Positions 1 to 7,022 of a stretch of DNA of 12,706 nucleotides are shown here, one piece after another (the stretch's first letter is position 1; the number at the start of each line of letters is the position of its first letter). The notes under the pieces are model-generated. The model was not told the DNA's origin, searched no databases, and worked only from the letters and a program-made list of their open reading frames with translations. Source of the DNA: an uncultured Erysipelotrichaceae bacterium. GTDB lineage: Bacteria; Bacillota_I; Bacilli_A; RF39; UBA660. Where the stretch lies: contig CADBSQ010000160.1 in NCBI GenBank assembly GCA_902797415.1, positions 1 through 12,706 of the forward strand. The letters are read 5' to 3'. The position numbers were made by a program, and so were the translations under genes.

Positions 1-63
1 TACTAAAAACGCTGCTACTGTTATAAATATTGCCATTATTTTGTTTTTCTTTTCAAATTTCAT
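1..63 (-). CDS. N-terminus of an exported or membrane-anchored protein (cut by window edge)
   Basis: Twenty-one codons are visible from an ATG at 63 on the minus strand. They read as a basic start (MKFEKKNK) followed by a hydrophobic run (IMAIFITVAAFLV), the pattern of a signal peptide or an N-terminal membrane anchor. A weak purine-rich site (AGTAGGG) lies about 7 bases before the ATG, and an extended -10 promoter stands at 91-99. The rest of the gene lies beyond base 1, so no function can be given. The start is supported mainly by the promoter, the ribosome-binding-like site and the lysine-then-hydrophobic composition. Confidence 0.6.
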   Translation of the reverse strand, partial: MKFEKKNKIMAIFITVAAFLV

Positions 64-90
64 TGTTGCCCTACTTTCTTATGGTTTAAT

Positions 91-117
91 TTTATAACAA
101 GTAAGGACTTTTTTCAA
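91..117 (-). promoter_or_regulatory. Promoter for the gene leaving the window at base 1
   Basis: On the minus strand TATAAA (96-91) is preceded by TGT, making an extended -10 element. TTGAAA (117-112) is the best -35, with a 15-base spacer, shorter than ideal but tolerable with an extended -10. The site lies between the terminator at 124-151 and the ATG at 63. Confidence 0.5.
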
Positions 118-123
118 GACATT

Positions 124-151
124 AAAAAAATGTAATCGCTTACATTTTTTT
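124..151 (-). terminator. Rho-independent terminator, possibly bidirectional
   Basis: A perfect 12-bp inverted repeat (124-135 with 140-151) closes a 4-base loop. Each arm is TGTAA/TTACA flanked by seven A or T. Read on the minus strand, the hairpin ends in seven T, and the stop codon (142-140) of the 193-residue protein gene sits in the 5' arm. The A run on the other side would let it work on the plus strand as well. The stem is AT-rich, so it may be only moderately efficient. Confidence 0.65.
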
Positions 152-721
152 CTTGTTTTTCTTTTGTTCTTGTTCAGTTTTGTAAAGATCATCTAAACCT
201 ATGTTTCCCTTATACTCAACCTTAAAATCTTGTAAATCTGATGCTTCTATGTAACCTACTTCTATTTCAAATAATGGTTCACCATCAATTTCACCTAGAT
301 AAATAGGAAATGCTATTTTATGAACAAATCCATCAGACCCTATCTCTTTTTCTAGTGGGTTATTTGTATATATTAAGTCATACTTGTCATCTGGTAGTAA
401 AACAAATTCTCCTTTTGTTAAATAAGAGATAATTTGTGAATCAGAATCTTCAGCAATTTTAACTGTTAAGAAAGAGTCATTTTTTGAACTAAACTGATAA
501 AGCTTACCAGGTATACTATGTAATTCATTAGTTTTTATTCCTCTTTCAACAGCGTCTAACACCTCTTCATCCGTATAGCTTGAGACATCTTTTTGTTTAC
601 TGTTTATATTCAAAGCATCTGTTAATTCATTTACAGCTGTAGCACCAACTATAATAGCAAGCATAGCTGCTCCTGTTTTTATATTTTCTTTATTAATTAG
701 ATTATGTAAACCTTTTGACAT
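140..721 (-). CDS. Membrane-anchored protein with an SH3-like region
   Basis: This 193-residue protein is not one I recognise. A short basic N-terminus is followed by a single hydrophobic segment at about residues 17-31 (GAAMLAIIVGATAV), so it is probably anchored in the membrane or exported. Residues about 75-165 are rich in short beta-strand-like stretches and include GFVHK and GYIEASDL, which resemble the ends of bacterial SH3-type (SH3b) repeats; this is a weak likeness and not a family assignment. The C-terminus is a highly charged Lys/Gln/Glu tail. It has its own promoter (751-779) and its stop lies inside a terminator, so it looks like a single-gene transcript. The ribosome binding site (AGGGGG) lies inside a hairpin, so translation may be restrained. 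The ATG at 721 is chosen for its spacing to that site. Confidence 0.75.
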   Translation of the reverse strand: MSKGLHNLINKENIKTGAAMLAIIVGATAVNELTDALNINSKQKDVSSYTDEEVLDAVERGIKTNELHSIPGKLYQFSSKNDSFLTVKIAEDSDSQIISYLTKGEFVLLPDDKYDLIYTNNPLEKEIGSDGFVHKIAFPIYLGEIDGEPLFEIEVGYIEASDLQDFKVEYKGNIGLDDLYKTEQEQKKNKKKM

Positions 722-725
722 TGAA

Positions 726-750
726 AAATCCCCCTAACGTTTGGGGATTT
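726..750 (-). promoter_or_regulatory. 5'-leader hairpin covering the ribosome binding site
   Basis: AAATCCCC (750-743) pairs with GGGGATTT (733-726) around a 9-base loop, followed by TTT, four bases before the ATG at 721. The G-run is also the only plausible Shine-Dalgarno site for the 193-residue protein. The -10 box at 756-751 directly abuts the hairpin, so the transcript would begin in or just before its 5' arm. It may hold the ribosome binding site closed, protect the 5' end, or act as a weak terminator for read-through from secG. Confidence 0.6.
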
Positions 751-779
751 ACTATACTACAAAATTCTAAACAAGTCAA
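751..779 (-). promoter_or_regulatory. Promoter for the SH3-like membrane protein gene
   Basis: TTGACT (779-774), a 17-base spacer and TATAGT (756-751) closely match the housekeeping sigma consensus. The site lies in the gap between the secG stop and the start at 721. Confidence 0.75.
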
Positions 780-785
780 GATGTC

Positions 786-1004
786 TTAAGAAAAGAACAT
801 TATTACGAATGATATTATAACAAATGCGGCACCTACTACTGCAGTTACTCTTGTTATAAATAATTCAAAACCACGTTCTTTTTGGGCTTGAAATAAATCT
901 TGATTTCCACCTGTAATGATTTGTCCTGCGTCACTCGCCTTATTACTTTGTAATAACACAAGAGCGATTAAAACCACGCATATTATTAATAAAAAAGTTT
1001 CCAT
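786..1004 (-). CDS. secG: Protein translocase subunit SecG
   Basis: SecG is the small auxiliary subunit of the SecYEG channel in the cytoplasmic membrane and assists SecA-driven export. The 72-residue product has the family layout: a first TM helix (about residues 2-18, FLLIICVVLIALVLLQ), a polar loop containing SDAGQIITGG and Phe/Gln-rich residues, and a second TM helix (about 50-71) at the C-terminus. The length is typical. I chose the ATG at 1004 because GGTGAT lies just before it and because SecG proteins begin with the first helix; an ATG ten codons upstream has no good ribosome binding site. In many Bacillota secG is followed by rnr and smpB. Here it is followed by an unrelated membrane protein, and the RNase II/R-type gene lies about 9 kb away on the other strand. 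It has its own promoter at 1063-1091. Confidence 0.93.
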   Translation of the reverse strand: METFLLIICVVLIALVLLQSNKASDAGQIITGGNQDLFQAQKERGFELFITRVTAVVGAAFVIISFVIMFFS

Positions 1005-1062
1005 ATTATCACCAACTCGAAAATAGTTTAACACAAAACAGTACTGGTTGCAAGTAAAATGT

Positions 1063-1091
1063 ACTATAACATCCTTAGTAAACTGTTACAA
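1063..1091 (-). promoter_or_regulatory. Promoter for secG
   Basis: TTGTAA (1091-1086), a 17-base spacer and TATAGT (1068-1063) preceded by TGT form a strong extended -10 promoter. The -35 box overlaps the stop codon of the cysteine desulfurase gene (1088-1086). A second, weaker pair, TTGCAA-17-TAAACT, lies closer to secG. The leader would be about 50 bases long. Confidence 0.65.
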
Positions 1092-2192
1092 AGTTTTTAT
1101 GTAATAGCTAAGTTTATCAACAAAAAAGTCTAATTCTTCTTTAGTAGTTAGATGACTTATACTTATTCTAAGACTTCTTTTGGCTCTTTCCATATTTTTA
1201 GTTAGGGAATATACTGCTTCAGAATAATCACCATTACTACAAGCAGTCTTTGTTGATATAAAGATTTCATCTTGCTCTAAAGCGTGTAACATTGTTTCAG
1301 AGTTTATATTTTTTAAACTTATATTTACAATGTGAGGTATTGAATATTCATTAGAATTAATTTGTATATCTAGATTTTTTAACTTACTAAGTAGATAACT
1401 ATTTAAAGATTTAACTTTATTTATATTCTCTTCTAAGCTTGTTGTTGCAACCGTTAAGGCTTTACTCATGCTTGCAATTAATGCTGGATCAGGTGTTCCA
1501 CTTCTATAAGATGTAGTACTTTTTCCACCGTGAATTAATGGTTCTAAGTTAATTTTTTCTTTTTTATATAGAATACCTATACTTTTAGGTCCATAGAACT
1601 TTTGTGATGAAAGAGATGCTAAATCAAGCATACTTAAATCTACTTTTTCTTTTCCTACTAATTGTGTAACATCAGAGTGAAAAAAACAATCATAACTTTT
1701 AACAATTTTGCTTATTTCTTCAAGAGGTTGTTTAATACCTAGCTCACTTGATACAGCGTTTATACTTACTAATATCGTTTTATCATTTATTAATCTTTTT
1801 AAATGATTTAAATCAACTAAGCCGTTATCATCTATATCAACATAATCAACATTAAAACCTTCTTTTTCCAAAAAGTTTAATGTTTCAAGTACAGATGAAT
1901 GTTCTAACTTTGTTGATATTATATGGTTTTTTCTGTTTTTATATTTATAACATATCCCTTTTAAAGCGGTGTTATTTGATTCACTTGCACCACTTGTAAA
2001 AATTATCTCACTTGATTTAACTCCTAGATTAAATGCGATCTTTTTTAATGATTCGTCAATTAGTTTTTTAGATTTTAAACCTAGGGTATGCATAGAATTT
2101 GGATTTGCATAAAAAGAAGTACTTACTTTTACGTAAGTATCTATTGCTTCTTTACATATTTTAGTTGATGCACTATAGTCTAAATAAACCAT
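1086..2192 (-). CDS. Cysteine desulfurase (NifS/IscS family)
   Basis: This pyridoxal-phosphate enzyme would take sulfur from L-cysteine, giving alanine and an enzyme persulfide for Fe-S clusters or tRNA thiolation. The 368-residue product has the family marks in order: LDYSAST at the N-terminus, TSGASESNN (66-74), EHSSVLET with the cofactor-stacking His98, HSDVTQ with Asp174 and Gln177, QKFYGPK with the PLP-binding Lys198, RSGTPD (230-235), and a mobile loop STKTACSNG carrying catalytic Cys318. The residue before the PLP lysine is Gln, where IscS-type enzymes nearly always have His, and the following GPKG is GPKS. The ATG at 2192 is chosen for GAGG in the yebC tail and for the canonical MVYLDYSAS start; only one base separates it from the yebC stop, so the two are probably translationally coupled. 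The sulfur acceptor is unknown: no iscU, sufU or thiI is visible. Confidence 0.9.
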   Translation of the reverse strand: MVYLDYSASTKICKEAIDTYVKVSTSFYANPNSMHTLGLKSKKLIDESLKKIAFNLGVKSSEIIFTSGASESNNTALKGICYKYKNRKNHIISTKLEHSSVLETLNFLEKEGFNVDYVDIDDNGLVDLNHLKRLINDKTILVSINAVSSELGIKQPLEEISKIVKSYDCFFHSDVTQLVGKEKVDLSMLDLASLSSQKFYGPKSIGILYKKEKINLEPLIHGGKSTTSYRSGTPDPALIASMSKALTVATTSLEENINKVKSLNSYLLSKLKNLDIQINSNEYSIPHIVNISLKNINSETMLHALEQDEIFISTKTACSNGDYSEAVYSLTKNMERAKRSLRISISHLTTKEELDFFVDKLSYYIKTL

Positions 2193-2193
2193 T

Positions 2194-2907
2194 TTAATCC
2201 TCAACATTGGTATAGATTTCAGTAACATCATCTATATCTTCTAATGCCTTATATAGTTTATTGTATTCTTCTTTATCTTCACCCTCTAGTTTTATTGTTT
2301 CTTTAGAGTAGTATCCTACTTCATCTGTTTCAAATGTTATACCAGGGATTAGTTCTTCTATTATATCTTTTATTTTCTTTTCATATTCACTTGGTGCATT
2401 TATTTCAATCATATCTTCTTCTTTGTTATACTCAGTTAAATCTATGCCTTCATCAACGAGTCTTTCAAAAATTTCATCATATTTATTTGATTTAATTTCT
2501 ATAATACACAAATGTTCATAATTAAAAGATACGCTACCTTGAACACCCAGGCTTTTACCATGTTTATTAAAGGCTGCGCGTACTTCACCGACAGTTCTAT
2601 TAACATTATCCGTTAATGTTTTTACGATAAAAGTAGAACCTGCAGGTCCAAAACCTTCATAATAGTTTTCTTTATAATCTTCTTTATCTTTTCCTTTAGC
2701 TTTTTCAATAGCTCTTTTAATAATATCCTGTGGAACTTGCATTTTTTTTTCTTTATTTACTATTCTTTTTAATTCTACATTACTCTCTATCTCTGGATTA
2801 TTTCGAGCAATTAGATATATTTCTTTAGCAAAGTTTGTATATAATTTTCCTTTAGCTGCACCTTCTTTTTGAATAGATGCTTTTCTTACTTCATATGCTC
2901 TTCCCAT
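2194..2907 (-). CDS. YebC/PmpR/TACO1-family protein, YeeN-like type
   Basis: The 237-residue product matches the YebC family along its whole length. It starts MGRAYEVRKASIQKEGAAK, runs through the conserved YEGFGPAGS (about 83-91) and TDNVNRTVGEVRAAFNKHG (about 99-117) signatures, and ends with the conserved EIYTNVED-type tail. The N-terminus (MGRAYE, not MSGHSKW) places it nearer the YeeN branch. Members were first described as DNA-binding regulators, and later work ties several to translation, including relief of stalling at proline runs; which role applies here is not visible. GGAGGG precedes the ATG and overlaps the TAG stop of the upstream HD-domain gene. The gene is second in the HD-yebC-desulfurase unit. 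Confidence 0.93.
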   Translation of the reverse strand: MGRAYEVRKASIQKEGAAKGKLYTNFAKEIYLIARNNPEIESNVELKRIVNKEKKMQVPQDIIKRAIEKAKGKDKEDYKENYYEGFGPAGSTFIVKTLTDNVNRTVGEVRAAFNKHGKSLGVQGSVSFNYEHLCIIEIKSNKYDEIFERLVDEGIDLTEYNKEEDMIEINAPSEYEKKIKDIIEELIPGITFETDEVGYYSKETIKLEGEDKEEYNKLYKALEDIDDVTEIYTNVED

Positions 2908-2917
2908 ATAAACCCTC

Positions 2918-3430
2918 CTATCTAAATATTAAGTTTACTAACAAAATGAAATATACGCCAAGAGTGTTAGATACTTTAACATGCCACTTGTTACCAAATT
3001 CTTTTGTACTCACACATTTATCAACTAATGAAACGATAAAACTTTCTTTGTATTTTGGTAATTCTCTTGATAATGGCCACATGTGCGATACTATAATATT
3101 TTTTTGTAAATTGTTTAGATCAAATATGTTTGATGCATTTGCTAATGCATCTTTTGGATGTCCACTAGTAAAAAGCTTAATTTTTTCCCTTTTAGTTTCC
3201 ATATCTGCTACCCTGTTAAAATACATATCATGTAAAAGCCCACCTATCGCAGTACTTCTATAATCTAATTTTAACTTTTTTGTAATTAGATATGAATAAT
3301 ATGAAACCTTTAAAGAGTGATTAAGTCTATTTGAATTATGATGAGGTATTTTCCCTAAAGATAATACTTCCTCATTCATATAGTCTTTTATAATACTATT
3401 AAATTCATTATTTGCGTGCATATTGGACAA
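2918..3430 (-). CDS. HD-superfamily hydrolase-like protein (TTG start)
   Basis: The 170-residue protein shows an HD-domain metal-binding pattern: His38 (in LNHSLKV), His67-Asp68 (GGLLHD) and Asp137 (SLVDK). Two further histidines, His91 (SGHP) and His116 (SHMWPL), could help bind a second metal. HD proteins are mostly phosphohydrolases acting on nucleotides or phosphoesters; the substrate is unknown. The last 15 residues (GVYFILLVNLIF) are hydrophobic and may touch the membrane. TTG at 3430 is preferred as start because AAGGAGAG (3445-3438) is correctly spaced from it, while the nearest ATG (3421) is about 18 bases from that site. It has its own extended -10 promoter and leads the unit with yebC and the desulfurase. 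The stop is TAG. Confidence 0.8.
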   Translation of the reverse strand: MSNMHANNEFNSIIKDYMNEEVLSLGKIPHHNSNRLNHSLKVSYYSYLITKKLKLDYRSTAIGGLLHDMYFNRVADMETKREKIKLFTSGHPKDALANASNIFDLNNLQKNIIVSHMWPLSRELPKYKESFIVSLVDKCVSTKEFGNKWHVKVSNTLGVYFILLVNLIFR

Positions 3431-3437
3431 TCTTTAT

Positions 3438-3445
3438 CTCTCCTT
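3438..3445 (-). promoter_or_regulatory. Ribosome binding site fixing a TTG start
   Basis: AAGGAGAG on the minus strand ends 7 bases before TTG at 3430 (9 bases from the AGGAG core). The alternative ATG at 3421 would be too far away, so this site decides the start of the HD-domain gene. Confidence 0.65.
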
Positions 3446-3455
3446 ATTCACCTGC

Positions 3456-3484
3456 ATTATAACACATTAAAAATTTTTATACAA
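3456..3484 (-). promoter_or_regulatory. Promoter for the HD-yebC-desulfurase unit
   Basis: TATAAT (3461-3456) preceded by TGT is a perfect extended -10. TTGTAT (3484-3479) sits 17 bases upstream as a weak -35. Transcription would begin near 3449, shortly before the ribosome binding site at 3438-3445. No convincing terminator separates truB from this promoter, so read-through is possible. Confidence 0.7.
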
Positions 3485-3496
3485 AGTACTTTTACA

Positions 3497-4345
3497 TTAA
3501 ATTAACTTAATATACATTTTATATACATCAAGTTTCTTTTTGTAAAGTGCTATTACACTATTATTATATGTGTAGCAAATAATTTCTTTATTTATTTTTT
3601 CTTTTTGTTCTACACCATTTATTATTTCTTTATATTTTATATTATCAACTTCAACAAAGTGACTTTGATCAAATATATCTTTAACTGTTAATATTTGATA
3701 ATCTTGTTTTTTAATATCTTCTAAAGTATAGGTATCTTTTATATCAAAATTTCCTTGTTTTGTTCTAATTAAATCAGTGAGTGTTGCATAAGTATTTAGC
3801 TTTCTACCTATATCTCTAACTAAACTTCTAATATAAGTTCCTTTTGATACTAAAAAACTCGCCTTAGCCTCAGTTTCTTTTACATCAATTATTTCTATTT
3901 TTTTGATATCAACTAATCTTTTAGGCACTTCGATATCTTCTTTTTTAAGTGCATATTTATATAGTCTTTTTCCATCTAAATGAACTGCAGAATACATTGG
4001 CACTTCTTGCATGTATTTACCTTCAAAAGATTGGATTGTTTTTTTTATTTCGTTAGGTGTTTTTCTTACGTTTGATTTATGTACTACTTCACCGCTTAAA
4101 TCTAGTGTATTAGTTTCAAACCCAAATTTAAAGGTAGCAATGTATTTTTTATCATCCGCAGTTAAATATTCTGTCAGTTTTGTGTATTTACCTAATAACA
4201 AGACAAGAACGCCTGTTGCATCTTTATCAAGCGTCCCTGTATGACCTACTTTTTTAGTATTTAATTCTTTGGAAATAATATTAACTATATCCCTTGAAGT
4301 ATAACCAGCAGGTTTATTTAATAAAAGTATTCCTTCTTTATTCAT
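3497..4345 (-). CDS. truB: tRNA pseudouridine(55) synthase TruB
   Basis: TruB makes pseudouridine 55 in the T-loop of elongator tRNAs. The 282-residue product carries the catalytic motif GHTGTLDKDATGVL with catalytic Asp40, the N-terminal KPAGYTS motif, the RLYKYA region and the C-terminal KGTYIRSLVRDIG motif. The Pro that normally follows the catalytic Asp (LDP) is Lys here. Length is close to the family norm. ATG at 4345 is chosen over an in-frame TTG three codons upstream because it gives the classic MNKEGILLLNKP start; it overlaps the end of rbfA by 8 bases (ATGAATAA), so translation is probably coupled. In many Bacillota ribF follows truB; here the next gene is the HD-domain protein under its own promoter. 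Confidence 0.95.
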   Translation of the reverse strand: MNKEGILLLNKPAGYTSRDIVNIISKELNTKKVGHTGTLDKDATGVLVLLLGKYTKLTEYLTADDKKYIATFKFGFETNTLDLSGEVVHKSNVRKTPNEIKKTIQSFEGKYMQEVPMYSAVHLDGKRLYKYALKKEDIEVPKRLVDIKKIEIIDVKETEAKASFLVSKGTYIRSLVRDIGRKLNTYATLTDLIRTKQGNFDIKDTYTLEDIKKQDYQILTVKDIFDQSHFVEVDNIKYKEIINGVEQKEKINKEIICYTYNNSVIALYKKKLDVYKMYIKLI

Positions 4346-4667
4346 TCTCTTCAATTAGCTTATCTATTTTATTTGCATAATCTATTGTATCATCATAAAC
4401 AAATCTTAATTCTGGAGTACTTCTTAAGTCTAAATTTTTTGCTAAATTTTTTCTTATAAAAGAACTTGCTTTGTTTAATTCTGATTCTACTAGTTTGAAG
4501 TCATCATCTCTTGTCATAAAGTAAACCTTGGCAAAGGTAAAATCATTGTCAATAGTAATGTCTGTTATACTGACGTTTTTGATTAATGGGTTATTTATTT
4601 CTTCTTCTATAATATTGCCTATTTCTCTTTTTATTTCAGCGCTATTTCTAATTTTTTTCTATTTCAT
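4338..4667 (-). CDS. rbfA: Ribosome-binding factor A, with in-frame TAG at codon 3
   Basis: RbfA binds the 30S subunit and helps mature the 16S rRNA 5' region. Translating 4658-4338 gives 106 uninterrupted residues that match RbfA throughout: IRNSAEIKREIGNIIEEEI at the start, NVSITDITIDNDFTFAKVYF in the KH-like core, KASSFIRKNLAKNLDLRSTPELRF, and DDTIDYANKIDKLI at the end. The expected start is the ATG at 4667-4665, which overlaps the infB stop as ATGA and is well spaced from GAGGT. Codon 3 in that frame is TAG (4661-4659). After it there is no ATG, GTG or TTG in frame until Met48 of the continuing frame, in mid-domain; the only near-cognate start in the right place is ATT at 4652. Either a non-standard start or read-through is used, the gene is a fresh pseudogene, or the base call is wrong. 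Confidence 0.8.
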
Positions 4668-6748
4668 TTTTTTACCTCAACTAGTTCGTATGTGTTAAAT
4701 TCGTCGCCCTCTTTAATGTCATTATAACCTTCAATGGTAATACCACATTCAAAGCCTTCTCTAACTTCTTTAACAGCGTTTTTCTCTCTTTGAACACTTC
4801 CTATTACTCCATCATATATGATAGTGCCATCTCTAACGATTCTTACTTTTGAATCTTTTTTAATAACACCTTTTTTAACTTTACAACCAGCGATTGTACC
4901 AACTTTAGAAAATTTGAACAATGCTTGAACAACAGCGTTTCCTGTATCTTGTTCAACAAATTCTGGATCAAGTAGTCCCTTCATGGCACTTTCCATATCT
5001 TCAACTAATTTATAAATGATTGTATATAGTCTAATATCTACTCCATATTCTTTAGCAGTATCTTTAATTTCATTTGATGCAACGACATTAAATCCAATTA
5101 TTATTGCATCGGCTGCATTTGCTAAAACAACATCTGTTTCTTTAATAGCTCCAACATCGCTTCTTACGATTTTTATTTTTACGCCTTCTACATCTATTTT
5201 TAAAAGTGCGTCTTTAACTGCTTCTTCACTACCCTTAACGTCTGCTTTTAAAATAACATTAATTTCTTTAGTACCAGACTGTATCTTACTAAATAAGTCA
5301 TCAAGTGAGACCACATTTTGTTTGTAATTTGATTCTTTTGTTGCAAGACTTCTTTTATTTGCAATTTCTTTGGCTTGTTTGTCACTTTCAAAAGCCATAA
5401 ATTTATCTCCTGCACTTGGGGCATCTTTTAAACCTGTTATTTCAACAGGTGTACTTGGTCCTGCACTTGTTATTGGAATACCTAAATCATTTTTAATAGT
5501 TCTAATTTTACCGTAGTTATCTCCTACAACGACAGCATCTCCAATTCTTAAAGTTCCTGATTGAATTAAAAGTGTTGTAATTGATCCAATTTTTTTATCT
5601 AGTTTTGATTCAATTACTGTTCCTTGAGCATATCTATTTGGATTTGCTTTATATTCATTTACTTCAGCAATAGTTAAAATAGTTTCTAAAAGTTTGTCAA
5701 CGTTTTCTCCAGTAGCAGCAGATATTTCAACAAATGGAATATCTCCTCCCCATTTTTCTGCTGTTATATCATAGCTAGCCATTTCAGTATAAATTCTTTC
5801 AATGTTAGCATCGGGTTTATCTATTTTATTAATAGCTACAACTATTGGTACGTTTGCATTTAAAGCATGATCTATAGCTTCCTTAGTTTGAGGCATGACG
5901 CCGTCGTCAGCAGCTACGATTATAATTACAATATCAGTTATTTCTGCACCTCTAGCGCGCATTTGAGTAAATGCAGCATGTCCAGGTGTATCTATAAATG
6001 TGATTTTTTCACCATTATAATCTATTTGATATGCGCCTATATGCTGAGTAATACCGCCTGCTTCACCACCAACTACATTAGATGAACGAATATAATCTAA
6101 AAGGGTTGTTTTACCATGGTCAACATGACCCATTATAGTAACTATTGGCGGTCTTTTAACAAGGTCTTCTTCTTTTTCAACAATATCTAAGTTTTCAAAG
6201 TTAACTATATTGTTTTCTTCTTCTTTTTTAAGAGTTTTGCCATAATCAAGAGCAACGAGGCTTGCTACATCAAAATCTATTGATTGATTAAGAGATATCA
6301 TAACTCCTAAATTCATTAATTTAACAATCAAATCATTTCCGCTTACACCAAGAAGTGTTGCCAGTTCATTAACAGTCATTCCTTCCTTGTAACTAAGTGA
6401 ATCTGAATTAATGGTTATATCTTGAAGTTTATCCTTGTTTTTATACATTTCTTTACGCATTTTTTTATAGTTTTTATTATTGTCGTTATCTTTTTTCTTA
6501 ACTTTTTTAGGTTTAAACTGTGGTTTTTCTTCTTCTAACTCTAATTCTTCATCATCATTTAGTGAATAATCATTTTCATCATTTGTTACTTCCTCTTTGA
6601 CTTCTATTGCATTATCAAGCATAATGACATCGTCTTCAGAAAGCATGTCCCCTGCTTCTTTAGCATTTATTTTTAAAAATTCACAAGTTTTCAATACTTC
6701 TTGAACAGATATTTGCATTTCTTCTGCATATTCTTTTACACTAAACAT
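4664..6748 (-). CDS. infB: Translation initiation factor IF-2
   Basis: IF-2 is the GTPase that brings fMet-tRNA to the 30S subunit and promotes subunit joining. The 694-residue protein begins with an IF2_N module (about 3-50), then an acidic and basic low-complexity linker (about 50-110) and a second IF2_N module (about 122-170). The G domain has G1 GHVDHGKT (207-214), G2 GGITQHIG (231-238), G3 DTPGH (253-257), G4 NKID (307-310) and a G5-like SAA near 345. Domains II, III and IV follow to the C-terminus (EGFECGITIEGYNDIKEGD). The size is that of the short Bacillota form. The ATG at 6748 follows AAAGGATGG, 16 bases after the ylxR stop. The stop TGA overlaps the rbfA ATG. The ylxQ (L7Ae-like) gene usual between ylxR and infB is missing. 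Confidence 0.98.
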   Translation of the reverse strand: MFSVKEYAEEMQISVQEVLKTCEFLKINAKEAGDMLSEDDVIMLDNAIEVKEEVTNDENDYSLNDDEELELEEEKPQFKPKKVKKKDNDNNKNYKKMRKEMYKNKDKLQDITINSDSLSYKEGMTVNELATLLGVSGNDLIVKLMNLGVMISLNQSIDFDVASLVALDYGKTLKKEEENNIVNFENLDIVEKEEDLVKRPPIVTIMGHVDHGKTTLLDYIRSSNVVGGEAGGITQHIGAYQIDYNGEKITFIDTPGHAAFTQMRARGAEITDIVIIIVAADDGVMPQTKEAIDHALNANVPIVVAINKIDKPDANIERIYTEMASYDITAEKWGGDIPFVEISAATGENVDKLLETILTIAEVNEYKANPNRYAQGTVIESKLDKKIGSITTLLIQSGTLRIGDAVVVGDNYGKIRTIKNDLGIPITSAGPSTPVEITGLKDAPSAGDKFMAFESDKQAKEIANKRSLATKESNYKQNVVSLDDLFSKIQSGTKEINVILKADVKGSEEAVKDALLKIDVEGVKIKIVRSDVGAIKETDVVLANAADAIIIGFNVVASNEIKDTAKEYGVDIRLYTIIYKLVEDMESAMKGLLDPEFVEQDTGNAVVQALFKFSKVGTIAGCKVKKGVIKKDSKVRIVRDGTIIYDGVIGSVQREKNAVKEVREGFECGITIEGYNDIKEGDEFNTYELVEVKK

Positions 6749-6764
6749 TTAAACCATCCTTTCT

Positions 6765-7022
6765 TTAATCTACTATCTTTAATAACTCCTCATATATGTT
6801 ATCATCTACATTACATTCAAATACCCTATTAAGAGTTTTTTTCTTTTTTGCATTTTCGATAACCTTTTTATCCTTTTTTAGGTAACATCCCCTACCATTT
6901 TTTTTACCAGTTAAATCTATGCTTATTTCATCGTTAAACTTAACTACTCTGATAAGTTCTTGTTTAGGGAAACGTTCTCTAGTTTCAATGCACATTCTCA
7001 TTGGCACTTTTCTTTGTTTCAT
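6765..7022 (-). CDS. ylxR: YlxR/RnpM family RNA-binding protein
   Basis: The 85-residue product has the YlxR layout: MRMCIETRERFPKQELIRVV at residues 8-27, DLTGKKNGRGCYL in the middle (GRG-Y is the family signature) and a helical C-terminus with LNRVF. The Bacillus subtilis homologue has been described as a modulator of RNase P (RnpM), and nucleoid or regulatory roles have also been proposed; none can be chosen from sequence. The ATG overlaps the nusA stop by 4 bases (ATGA), so translation is coupled. Its place between nusA and infB is the standard one. Confidence 0.93.
   Translation of the reverse strand: MKQRKVPMRMCIETRERFPKQELIRVVKFNDEISIDLTGKKNGRGCYLKKDKKVIENAKKKKTLNRVFECNVDDNIYEELLKIVD

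Noticed and set aside
2877..3263. 128-codon ORF on the plus strand
   Set aside because: It lies antisense over the HD-domain gene and the yebC start, whose minus-strand products match known families; it has no ribosome binding site or promoter.
3485..3494. Short palindrome AAAGTACTTT after truB as an operon terminator
   Set aside because: The palindrome has no loop and is weak, so it cannot form a terminator hairpin.
4659..4661. TAG reassigned as a sense codon genome-wide
   Set aside because: TAG ends the HD-domain gene with the next ribosome binding site directly after it, and ends the transglutaminase-like gene soon after its catalytic domain; no other internal TAG is seen, so normal stop use is simpler.
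5016..5327. 103-codon plus-strand ORF inside infB
   Set aside because: Shadow frame of infB; its composition follows from the antisense of conserved IF-2 codons.
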